A stretch of 64,000 nucleotides of DNA from Hofstenia miamia (taxonomy: Eukaryota > Xenacoelomorpha > Acoela). Shown here piece after piece: positions 33,601 to 59,349 of this stretch. How positions within the stretch are numbered: the first letter of the stretch is position 1; each line of letters starts with the position of its first letter. The DNA is taken from contig SCFE01000002.1 of assembly GCA_004352715.1 (NCBI GenBank), forward strand, positions 1,402,216-1,466,215, given 5' to 3'. Under the pieces are notes generated by a model. It saw nothing but the letters and a program-made list of their open reading frames with translations. It was not told where the DNA came from and did not search any database. Both the position numbers and the translations under genes were made by a program.

Positions 33601-36600
33601 ATTACTGTTAAACTCAATTTCTTATCGATTTAGGCGGCATTCAACAACCGTAATTCAATGGCTCAATTATTAATCCACAAAAATGTGGAAGTTAATAAAG
33701 AATTGAAAAATCTGACTACATTGGCTGTTGCAGCAAGTAATGGGAACTTGGATCTCGTCAAAATGTTAGTTAAAGCGGGGGCAGACATCAATCACATTAG
33801 TGAAGAATATAGCAAGTGTGCGCTGGCAGAAGGTATTCCATCTTTGCCACATGATATTTTCGTCTGTTTAACTCAAAGTAGGGTTCTTTCACACCCACCC
33901 ACCAATCAAAACCTTTCTACTAATAATTTTTTATGAAACCAGTTCGTAACTTACTAAGACAGTCCTTGAAAAAAGATGTCAATAAATAGGTGATGACGTG
34001 AAAAAATTGAGAGTTTTTGAAGGTTTGGACTTTCTCAGCAAGCTAAGTTCTATGATGCTCGTTATTGTATTCAGAGCAGGCCTTTTGCATAACTACAGAT
34101 ATAAAATGTAGAAATGGGGAACAAAAACAGTAGTTTTACGAAAAAACACAACATGACATAAACAAAACTTTGAAAATATTGTTGATATAAGTCCTGTTCC
34201 AGAACTTGTGGGTAAATTTTTTCAAATTTTTTTCAGAATACTTTTCAACCCATAAAGACAAAAGTTAGGAAAGCACAGACATATGAGGATTTTCAAAAAC
34301 TAAGATCTAAAAAATGTGTGGGGAATCAACTTCCCCAATGGTAAATAGGGCTAAGTAAGAGTTGCATCAATTTATATGAAATTTTGCTCAAGTATTTGAA
34401 TATGAAGGTCAAAGATAAATTTGCCAATGTTGCACCTAAGGTATGTTTGCATTGAAATTGCTAATTTATAGTTGATATTTTTTCAATAAATCCCAAATTT
34501 CTATGATATATAATGAATAAGAGATGGGAAAAAATAATTTTTTGTTAACATATTCTTAAAAATGAACATACAAAAAACTTTGAATGACAGTTAAAAAATT
34601 AAATACCAATCTTCTGAGAGCTAAATTGATTCGAAATTTCACTATAGAAATGCTTGACCACTACTGCTAACAGCTTAAAGTTGAAAAATAATTACGAAAT
34701 GTATCATACTTGTCCTAATAATCAAATTTAATCACAAAAATTGATCATTAGTTTATTTTTTTTGTAATTTACTAATTCTTCTAGAGATATATTTTTTAAA
34801 TATTACAGCGTATGATTAGCTTTTAAAAACGCTAGAGATTTGTTATACTGTAGCTTTTTAGAATTATATTTAAGTATAGCTCATAAAATCACATTTAGCA
34901 ATCTCAAATGGTAGTGTTGAAGTCGTCAAGTTTCTGCTTGCGAATGGTGCTCAAAGCAATGTAACGACACTTTGCGGTGATGATGAAGAAAGGGATCTCC
35001 TTTCTTTTTCAATATACATTGAAGCAGATGATGAAATTATTAATTCCCTTATTAATAGCATAACGGACTTTGAAATCACTGAGGAATTGATCAAGCAATG
35101 CGTAGGCTCGGACAAAGCTGCCATTCTTGATGTACTTTCTTCAAAATCTAAAACATCCATTAAGGATAACATAAAAAATAAGTGGATAATTAATTGCGCT
35201 GAAAAAGGAAAACTGGAAATTCTGAAGATATTTGTAGAGAAGCTGCAGGGTGAACGCAATGCTGAAAATGAGGCTCACAGAACCCCAATAATGTTGGCAG
35301 CTCTGAATGGCCACTTAGACATAGTAAAATATCTTATTAATTGGAGCGATGTGAACATGAAACATAAGGACATCTATGGAAATACTCCTTTGCATTACAT
35401 CTGCGCATCTATGGATGAAGATTTAATCGATTTGGTTCGTGAGTATAATGATGAATGCATTAGTGCAAAAAATAAACGTGGACATACGCCCTTACATTAT
35501 TCAAGAAGTGAAACTTTGTATAGAACCATTATAAAGATGTATGAGGCTCCAAAACTGATAAAGCCCTCAGATATGCCGATACCACTTTCGAAGAATATCA
35601 GTCTTGAATTTATAGAATCTATGTGCAAATTTCCCAATACAGCCGAGATTATGCTAGACAATTGCTACCAAGGCATAGGATTTGGGATTGCCGACCCGCA
35701 ATTTAAGATAAAAGTAAATACCACGCTATTTCAAAATGACTCAATAAAGCATATTGTTAATAAGCAGGAGATGCTTTTAAGGCATCCAGTAACACGATTA
35801 TATTTGCACAATCAAGAAAAAGGATTAACTAAATTTTTGCGATGCTATGCGTTTTTGTGCTTTCTTATCTTTGCAATGTTATATTCTCATTTAATGTATT
35901 TCTTAATCCCTTCCTATTTGACCAAATCTGAGATTCGATTGCAAGATGCAAAGATTGAGTTTTGGGTACTCTTAGTAAATCTACATTTAGTATTATTATA
36001 TTTTATAATCTCAATCAAATGTTCTTGGTATGGGATCATTTTTTATGCTTATTGGCTTTTAGCTTTGTTTTCGAAATTCACAAGCAGCATCGACTGGTGG
36101 GCATTAAACACAATAGGAATGATGTTGGCATGGTTAAACTTCGCCATGATATTTAGAAGCACAAGTGGTATTGGACTCTATGTGGTTATGTTCCTTCGAG
36201 TTCTGAGTACATTTCTCAAACTCATCATTCCATTGTTTCTGTTCATATTTGCTTTTGCCTTGAGCTTCTTCTGCTTAAATGCCAGGCTTAATACAGATAC
36301 TTACTTAACACTTTCTTCTTCTTTATTTAAATGCCTATCGCTGATGATTGGAAGTGTGGATCCTGATGAAGTAATTTTAGGTAAAGCTCGAAGCTATGAT
36401 TACGCATTTTCATTCGTCATGCTGACTTTTGTAGCCTTCGTTACAATTATAGCCACAAATCTTGTTATAGGGCTTATTGTAAGTGACGTGCAAGCAGTTA
36501 AAGATGAAGCAATTCTAAATATGTTAAAGATAAAAGCTAATGAATCAATAGTGAGTAACACCCTTCTGAAACCGTTGAAAATGCTGAACATTATTAACCA

Positions 36601-36748
36601 TGAATTCAATCCGATCGTCATTTGTCCTAACGAACGTCATCAAAGCAAGTACCTAAAGCTGATCTCCAGGTTCTACAATTCAAATTCTGATATGGATGAG
36701 ATCATCAATGACCTTATTGATGGAATTAAACAAAATTTTCAAGAATAG
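28415..36748 (+). CDS. TRPA-like ankyrin-repeat cation channel, gene C (4 exons)
   Basis: Exons: 28415-28800, 32629-32881, 33634-33832 and 34899-36748, all GT-AG and in frame, giving 895 codons. The first exon corresponds to exons 1 and 2 of genes A and B fused, so this copy lacks their first intron. Ankyrin-type repeats occupy residues 1-470 ([20 protein letters not shown] in exon 1, [19 protein letters not shown] in exon 3, [19 protein letters not shown] near 407). Membrane segments: about 594-618, 633-652, 656-674, 681-698, 712-739 (S5) and 782-808 (S6). The pore loop has M-I-G-S at 762-765, where TRPA1 has M-L-G-D. The S6-following block [18 protein letters not shown] is the best TRPA match of the three. 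The final exon must start at 34899 by its acceptor; the open frame upstream of residue 343 is continuous with it. This is the most intact channel of the cluster. Confidence 0.9.
29376..29807. mobile_element. 432-bp element bounded by a 16-bp perfect inverted repeat, copy 1
   Basis: It begins ATATGTCGCTATGTAC (29376-29391) and ends with the exact reverse complement GTACATAGCGACATAT (29792-29807). Extra direct copies of the same 16-mer lie inside at 29412-29427 and 29434-29449, and a variant at 29760-29775. Both ends sit in (TA)n DNA, as expected for a MITE that targets TA. No transposase frame exists. A near-identical copy lies 817 bp downstream. Confidence 0.75.
29825..29935. repeat. (TA)n-rich block beside the 432-bp element
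   Basis: Interrupted TA repeats with TACACA variants. The same block recurs at about 30640-30745 in the duplicated copy. Minus-strand frames rich in Y and I here are low-complexity artefacts. Confidence 0.9.
30193..30624. mobile_element. 432-bp inverted-repeat element, copy 2
   Basis: Same length, same 16-bp ends and same internal arrangement as the element at 29376. The copies are separated by a partial third copy (30008-30136) bounded by single Ns at 30007 and 30137. The join may therefore be an assembly artefact rather than a genuine second insertion. Confidence 0.65.
30763..32249. other. Intron 1 of gene C, middle part
   Basis: It contains a G-rich stretch GCAGAGATGGGCATGG at about 30783 that resembles a hAT terminus without a partner. 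A denser patch at 31060-31480 has minus-strand frames broken by stops and no recognised domain. The rest is plain A+T-rich DNA. Confidence 0.4.
32250..32494. mobile_element. hAT MITE (TAGAGAGTGACA family), copy 2
   Basis: The left end TAGAGAGCGACATCGGGTA and reversed right end CAAAGAGTGACAATATCGGG are inverted repeats. They are flanked by perfect 8-bp duplications GATTGTAC (32242-32249 and 32495-32502). The length is 245 bp, the element is non-coding, and its interior is similar to copy 1. It lies in intron 1 of gene C. Confidence 0.9.
33012..33464. mobile_element. hAT MITE (TAGAGGTGTGCGGG family)
   Basis: The left end TAGAGGTGTGCGGGACC and reversed right end TAAAGATGTACGGGACC are 17-bp imperfect inverted repeats. 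Perfect 8-bp duplications TCGACTAC flank it (33004-33011 and 33465-33472). It is 453 bp, non-coding, in intron 2 of gene C. The first bases resemble the nested element at 4792. Confidence 0.9.
33833..34898. other. Intron 3 of gene C, nothing recognised
   Basis: A+T-rich intron without a supported gene, inverted repeat or RNA. Confidence 0.6.
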
Positions 36749-38882
36749 TGCTTAATTAGGTTTATAAAGTTTTGTAGTTAAATATTTGTGTTTATATGTT
36801 TTTGAGATATTACCAACTTTTCAATGAAAAATAATTAATAGTTATGGTTGATTTAATTAAATTTAGTCAAGAAAAAAACCACACATTTAATATTTATTAA
36901 AATGACTTTTCAATTGTTTTATCATTAATCAACTATGTTACTTGCTAAAATATATGGTTTCCACCAATGGTAATAAATATTCAAATATATCCTTAAATTC
37001 AGTGAAAAATAGAACCTATGAATTTCTAATATGACTAGAATTATTACCATAGCCACAATCAAAATTTGAGATATATATTTAAATTTATTCTAAACTGAAA
37101 TTACCAATATAAGATTTACAGATAATGTTTGGGTGAAAATTTATAATCCTTTCTATTGTCAAACCTTGGTAAACATTAAAAAATTGTCTTGGCATAGCAG
37201 GATGCTGCCTAACATCTTAACCTTAAACAGCCTGAAGATTTTTGAAAATGTTTCATGATTCTTTAAAAAAATTCTAATGTGTTTGTGATATCATTTTCAC
37301 ATATCAAGAAACAGTGAAAGTTCTTTGTTATCTCCATGAGCTCAAAGCCTTATAAATACATAAGCATTTTTTATGGAGAGACTTTAAATCTTTTTAAAAC
37401 TTCGAATTTTTTAAAGAAAATCTTTTCAATAACTTCAGCCACAGCAATACGCTTTAATAGAAATTTTCAGCAATCCATTAAAGCATGTTCCTCAATAGAC
37501 CTACCCATGCCGTACGATTTTCAAATTTGCTAATAAGCTTGGAGAAAATTCTTTGTAAATGCGGAAAAAAACGGTTTAACCTTTAAAAAAAACGTCAGTG
37601 GATTCGTGTTAAAAACTTGGTTTACAATAATGGAGATATGTCATTGTGACTACTGTGATGAATTTCCAACAAATCGTTAGAAGATAGTTTTTTAATAGTC
37701 ATTTTGAATAGTACAAGGCCTTTTAACTGGATTATAGCTTGATTTTATAATCCAAATATATTGCTGGTAGATGCCTAGTATTCCCATTTAGAGCAATAAC
37801 TGCCATGTATAGCAATTTGATCATTACTGAACTGAATACTTGTAAGAATACATTGATGGAAATTGATCACATCATGACAACATCATTTGTATGGGTATTT
37901 ATTGAATTATTACATACATTGTATTGTGAAAAGAATCCTTACTTTAGGTATTAATACATAAAAATCTCTATTAGAATTTAAATTTTCCTAAAGGTTCGCT
38001 TGAATAACTTAACGGACAAATAAGGAAAAACGAAAATTCATTGGGCTAGTGAAACAGTAAAATATTACATAATTATTCTCAAAATAGAAAAATAAATCAT
38101 GCACAATGACAATATGAAACCAAAAAATTAGAATGTTTGTAAAACGTAGAAGCTTACGCTAAGAATGTGTGTTTATATCAGTGCTAAATTTATAATTGAT
38201 TAAATTAAATCTATTCCTTTGAACGTATTTTAATTGCGCTATTATATATATATATATATATATATATAACTGTCAGGTTTGTGTTTTTAAGAGTGTCTTT
38301 TCTATCCAAATATTGCTTTACATTCAAGAAACTTGGTCCATATTTATATTCAGTATTGCTTGAAAACAGGATGGCATATTCCTTTTGTTTTGTTCCATCT
38401 TTGTTTCTCTCTCTAATAATGAAATTTTAGATATAATACAAAAATTGAAACCATGTTCTGTATAAAACACTAATTTAGGAAAAATTATATTAATATAGAA
38501 TAATAGAGAATTAATACATTTCAAAATTTTTCCTTTGCAATAATTGATACACGTCCAGTAGAATAATTACAATTACTATGTTTATTCTGATATAGTGCTA
38601 CAGTGCTTTTGTGTATAAATATATTTATGCAGCATTACCATTGAGAAAGATAAAGAAATCATTAAATATTCTTTTATTTAATGCCTTATTAAAATTCGAA
38701 AGCCATAGAAAATTGAGCAATTAGTTGCATTGATATTATAGGAACAATTTTATTTTGTTCCCTGACGACAGTTTACGTTGTCCACCATTAAACTTTTACA
38801 TAATTAATGAAAAGAAACGGTAAAGCGAATGGATTTATGTGCTTTTAGATTTTAGCAGGTGCTACCTAACAAAACAACCAAC
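36749..38882. other. Intergenic between genes C and D
   Basis: An AATAAA at 36972-36977 could end gene C transcripts. A (TA)n tract lies at about 38244-38269. Just before gene D the sequence TTTTAGATTTTAGCAG (ends 38858) is a good splice acceptor, 24 nt before the ATG. It suggests a 5' UTR intron or a trans-splice site. Nothing else is recognised. Confidence 0.5.
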
Positions 38883-54171
<15,289 letters not shown>

Positions 54172-54292
54172 AATTACAAATATTTGACCAACATATACAT
54201 GGTAGCTTAGTTCGAAGGTTTTCAATTGGTATTGTAAATTATATTTTCTTAAATTTCTGTGTGTTTGTAATGAGGAATTATTTGTTTGTCCA

Positions 54293-54298
54293 AATAAA
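54293..54298 (+). terminator. Probable polyadenylation signal of gene D
   Basis: AATAAA, 122 nt after the gene D stop codon, in a position typical for animal mRNA 3' end formation. Confidence 0.55.
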
Positions 54299-55839
54299 AA
54301 TATTAAAATTAAATACTGAAGTTCTATTTTAAATCCAATTAACACCTAACAAAATTTTACATAAAATACAATATTTAAAGTTTATGTACATAGAACAGTA
54401 TGTTCTTGAAAAATAAATGTAGGCAAAAACATACATAATATTAGATAGCAAATTTACTATAATTGTAAGTGTATGCAGTCAAATTTTAGGATTGTGTTAA
54501 AAGTCCTATAGTACTCTGCTAATACAAAGGGAAAATCAGCAAATTCTTCTAAATTTTAAATACTATTCTTTACTCTACCTATACCTGTTCCTCAACCCAA
54601 CACAATACTAGTTACAAAAGTTGTGAATTCGAAATCTACTAATGAAAAAAAATCATTCATGCAACTGTAAAAGTTTAGTAATTTATTATCATTAACTAGT
54701 GAACATTAAGAAAACTTTTTGAGGCTAGTAAAAAGTGTGAGCACGTAACAATGTAAAATCGGAAAGGATGTAATTTTTAGATGCTTTTTTAGAAAAATAA
54801 ACGTTTGTGATTGTCGAAAACAGAATCCTTTAAAAATGTTAAATATTATGGAGACATAAATATTTGTCCAATTTCTTTAGATTTTTGATTTCAAATTTCA
54901 AATTCGGTTTGAGTCAGCAAGGATAAGGTATTCAAATCTGTAATTCTGACTACAAGCAAGTGGTTCAAAAGGGATATTCTAAAATAGCATTAATAATTGT
55001 GGGCACCATTGCATTAACTAGAGGGAAATTATATTAGGTACTTGTTTCCTCCTAAATACATCTGGGTAATGCACTATGGAATTTGTTAGTAGGGTTTTCA
55101 TTCTATCTTGTATTCGAATCTCCCTCATTGGCATCTTTCTTCACTTTAAAGGTTGATTTTGGAGCGTTTTCTTAATACATTTGTTAGTTATTTTAGATAT
55201 TTGTTCCTAAATTCATGAACAACTGAACAAGATAATTCCGAGCTTTCTGTAATTACATTGTATATTCCAAATCTTTATTAGTTATTCGTTTAGCTTAAAT
55301 ACAAAGAATTTGGATAAATACAAACAGATCTTCATTGATTCATGGGGATTTAGAAACTATTTCAAGACATCTAAAGTCATGACTAAATTTCAAATTTCTT
55401 TATGAAATTGGTTGAAAAATTAATCATTAACCTTATATATTGTTATGGTAAGTTGTGCCAAGGAGTTGCTTGAAATTGCACAATATTGTTTCATGAAGAT
55501 TGTGTTGAACTTACGGAATATGACAATAAAATTTATGGAGTATATAGAGGTTTATAGTTTTTATGTAGGCAAGATTTTATCTTTTCCTTATCGTTTTTAT
55601 ATTATATGGAAAAGGCATTACAGGAGGCCTATAGTATGTATATATAGCATATTTTATTCAGCACTAAAAATTATCAAATATGATATCGGTACTATATTAA
55701 TAATTTTGGTGTATGTTTTTATAATATATATGTGCGAACATAAGGCTAAAATTATATTTCTGTATGGCCTTGTTAGAGCTGGTCAACACCAATAAGGTCA
55801 GTGTGGTTACTTAGTGTAGAATGAAGATTTAATATAATT
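54299..55839. other. Intergenic, nothing certain
   Basis: A+T-rich sequence. A 116-codon frame at 55445-55795 stands just upstream of the LINE RT fragment, but it shows no RT motif. Confidence 0.45.
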
Positions 55840-57060
55840 ATGTTCAACAAAAATGCTCCAACGTATGTCATTCAAAAAATGGGATTCTCAATACTTTTCC
55901 ATTTATATGTGAACGACATATCCAGTTATTTAACAAAATGTGATATAATACAATACGCTGACGATATTTGCATAACAAACAAGAATACAAGTCCATTTAT
56001 TGCTACTAAGTTACTACAAAATAACATCATAAGAATCACCAAATACTTTGAAGAAAACAGACTATCCATGAATCCACAAAAAAACTCAGTTCATTATATT
56101 CCACCCAAGTGAGGTCAAAGAGATCATAGGCAACATTGAATTAAAAGTTAGTGAGAATAGTCCTCCAATAAAACAGGCGAATGAGATCCAATACTTGGGA
56201 GTAGAAGTGGATCATGATTTCACATATAAGAGCTTCATTAAAAAGAAAATTCGAAGAATGGCTGCAGGGGTTCATTATCTAAAACAAATTAGAAATTTTG
56301 GAAAAAGTAAAGCTATAATTGAAGCATATGTATTAAGCTAATATAACTATGCAAGCATTCTACTAAACAACATAAGTACCACAGAACAGGAACGCATAAA
56401 TAAGACATTTAGCTGGTCTATTAGTATGATGATTAATGTTGATAGACTCAATGCAGGTGAAACAATACATAAGTTTTCTATTCTTGCACCAATCTATATT
56501 ACCAAATACGCAACATTAATAAACTTGTATAAATACATTAACAACTTGAGTATTGGTAATAGTATATTCAATAACTACAAAAATTATAATAGGAGGTCAG
56601 ACACATGCATAAATAGGGTGCAAACAAAGAACAGATTTTGGAAGACCACATACATCTCTAGTGCTTGCCGAATGTGGAATAAATTAGATAAAGAAACGCG
56701 CAAAGCTCCAAACTTAAGAACTTTTAGGAGAATTTTAAAACAAAATCTACTTGCAGCCCAATACACTTTTGGATATTCAAAACAACTTAATAATTGGAGG
56801 AAATTCTAGCAGTAATTTAAATTATTTTAATTATTTTAATTTGTCTATATGTAATTATTTTAATTTTTTAGCTTGTTTATTGTATATGTCTTTATTTTAG
56901 TATGTGCTGTTCAATTTTGTAAATATGTGTATATATATATATATGTTTGTAAATATTGTACATATGTATTTTTTCAAATTTTTCAGAATGTACAGCAAAT
57001 GTACTGGCATTACATAAACAAAATAAGGCTATTGAAAACCTAATAATAATAATAACAATA
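55840..57060 (+). mobile_element. LINE (non-LTR retrotransposon) 3' half
   Basis: The frame at 55840 gives LFHLYVNDISSYL and the intact catalytic block QYADDICI (about 55955), then ENRLSMNPQK. After a frame change near 56110 it continues with QYLGVEVDHDFTYK, a stop near 56340, and the C-terminal CRMWNKLDKETRKAP ending at 56809. It is the same family as the minus-strand LINE at 11.4-12.7 kb but better preserved. The 3' UTR is followed by a (TAA)n-like tail near 57040-57060, typical of some LINEs. The 5' part is missing. Confidence 0.88.
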
Positions 57061-57548
57061 AGAGTCAAACCAATAAATTTGCTAAAAAGTTACAATTAAT
57101 CTACAAACTAAATATGAAATATATAATAATGATAAATTTGTGTGTGTGTGTGTCTATGTATGTGGTGAGCTCAGTGTAAAAAATCAGTAAATGTGTTTAG
57201 CATGTTTGTGTCACCAATTGTATTTTGTTGATGTAAATGTGTACATTTCTTATGTTTTTCTAAATTTTTTGTAATTTTTTTCTACTCTAGTCTCATTATC
57301 TAAATCATTCCAAATATTACAGGGCGCTCTGTGAAAACTAAGATAGGCAATACTGGGTTGGTACTTTTTGCCAACAATGATATACTTAGAACTGACAAAC
57401 ACTTTCTTAAAACCAACATAACAAATTTATTTTAAAAAATTTGCTTAAAATAGACAAGAAAGAGACATTATTTTAAATAAAAGTAAAAGGGACATAAAAA
57501 TTAACTTTTATAATCCAAAGTATATTATTAAATAAAATTTGTATGAGG
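56811..57548. repeat. 738-bp tandem duplication, unit 1
   Basis: It begins two bases after the LINE stop codon and includes the LINE 3' UTR, the (TAA)n tail, a (TG)n tract and downstream sequence. It reads the same as the unit that follows directly. Confidence 0.93.
57340..57430 (-). mobile_element. Short LINE-like C-terminal remnant
   Basis: The minus strand reads VGFKKVFVSSKYIIVGKKYQ, a short open stretch. A plus-strand copy with near-identical residues stands at about 58935-59010, and the tandem duplication repeats it at about 58078-58168. Together they form an inverted pair around the duplicated block. The family is not identified. Confidence 0.4.
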
Positions 57549-58286
57549 AGTAATTTAAATTATTTTAATTATTTTAATTTGTCTATATGTAATTATTTTA
57601 ATTTTTTAGCTTGTTTATTGTATATGTCTTTATTTTAGTATGTGCTGTTCAATTTTGTAAATATGTGTATATATATATATATGTTTGTAAATATTGTACA
57701 TATGTATTTTTTCAAATTTTTCAGAATGTACAGCAAATGTACTGGCATTACATAAACAAAATAAGGCTATTGAAAACCTAATAATAATAATAACAATAAG
57801 AGTCAAACCAATAAATTTGCTAAAAAGTTACAATTAATCTACAAACTAAATATGAAATATATAATAATGATAAATTTGTGTGTGTGTGTGTCTATGTATG
57901 TGGTGAGCTCAGTGTAAAAAATCAGTAAATGTGTTTAGCATGTTTGTGTCACCAATTGTATTTTGTTGATGTAAATGTGTACATTTCTTATGTTTTTCTA
58001 AATTTTTTGTAATTTTTTTCTACTCTAGTCTCATTATCTAAATCATTCCAAATATTACAGGGCGCTCTGTGAAAACTAAGATAGGCAATACTGGGTTGGT
58101 ACTTTTTGCCAACAATGATATACTTAGAACTGACAAACACTTTCTTAAAACCAACATAACAAATTTATTTTAAAAAATTTGCTTAAAATAGACAAGAAAG
58201 AGACATTATTTTAAATAAAAGTAAAAGGGACATAAAAATTAACTTTTATAATCCAAAGTATATTATTAAATAAAATTTGTATGAGG
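57549..58286. repeat. 738-bp tandem duplication, unit 2
   Basis: Head-to-tail second copy, with a constant offset of 738 bp and no difference noticed by eye. Unique sequence resumes at 58287. This is either a very recent duplication or an assembly duplicate. Confidence 0.93.
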
Positions 58287-59340
58287 GCTCAATGCTTAAT
58301 TCTTTAAGTGAACAAATTAATATAACTAATTTGATGTATATTTAGCTTAAATTAACTGTGTTTTTGTTTCTATAAACTAAAACTGTTTGAATTTGTTAGA
58401 AATAACTGAAGAGTCCAAAAGTAGGATGATGAGGCCACCCAGAAAAGCTTCTTACAAAAATTTTTAACTCTTGATTAATAAATAAATATTGTATTCAAAA
58501 ACTGTGATCACTGCATCTGTGGTGATGTGGAAGAGCTGTTTATTATGCAACTTTTTAAAGATGGGTTTTTTGCAAATGCTTGAACTACAGTATGGGCTAT
58601 ATACTACAAGCTATAAATACAAAGATAAATGGAAAATCACTTACACTTAAGCAGAAGGATGTGTTTATTATAAGAGCAGTTACATACCAATAGCAGAATG
58701 TGTTATTCTACAGATTATTAAATAACAGCATATACCAATCAGTTGAAGCTCTTCTAAAATAAGTTATTACTTGAAAGACATATAATAGCAAAAATGATCC
58801 ATCACAAATTTTTATCAGATATACTTATATTTACTATTTACTTCCCTATGTTCATCACCTGCTAATTCTGATTGGCTAATAAATTTATTTTTTTTGCAAA
58901 TTGGGTTTCCTAGTTACATATCTCAAGCAATTTGCATTGTTGGTTTTAAGAAAGTGTTTATTGGTTCTAAGTATATCATTGTTGGCAAAAAATACCAACC
59001 AAAATACTGCTACAAATAAACTTATGTGATTGAGAATTTACATTTAAGTAATTATCAAGAAAAGAAATTGATTGTTGGCCATATTTATACTTAAATAAAA
59101 TTGAAGCTGCATGGAATTGTACTTGATATAGTGGGGATAATATATTATACTTTTCCCTGTATTCACTAACTTGACCATGCTTATGTGCAAAATTTAATGT
59201 TTTTAATGATCAATTAAAATTTTTTTATAATAAATAGCAGCTTTTTGTATTAAAATTTATAAATAAAAATGAACAATAATGTAATATTAATAAACAAAAT
59301 GCATGTAATAATTGAATGTAGTAGTATAGGAAAAGGAGAG
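58287..59340. other. Between the LINE block and the Ty3/gypsy element
   Basis: It contains the plus-strand FKKVFIGSKYIIVGKKY remnant (58935-59010) and otherwise nothing recognisable. Confidence 0.5.
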
Positions 59341-59349
59341 GAGGTCCAA

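Noticed and set aside
55445-55795. 116-codon frame upstream of the LINE
   Set aside because: No RT motif or other domain; A+T-rich chance frame is likely.
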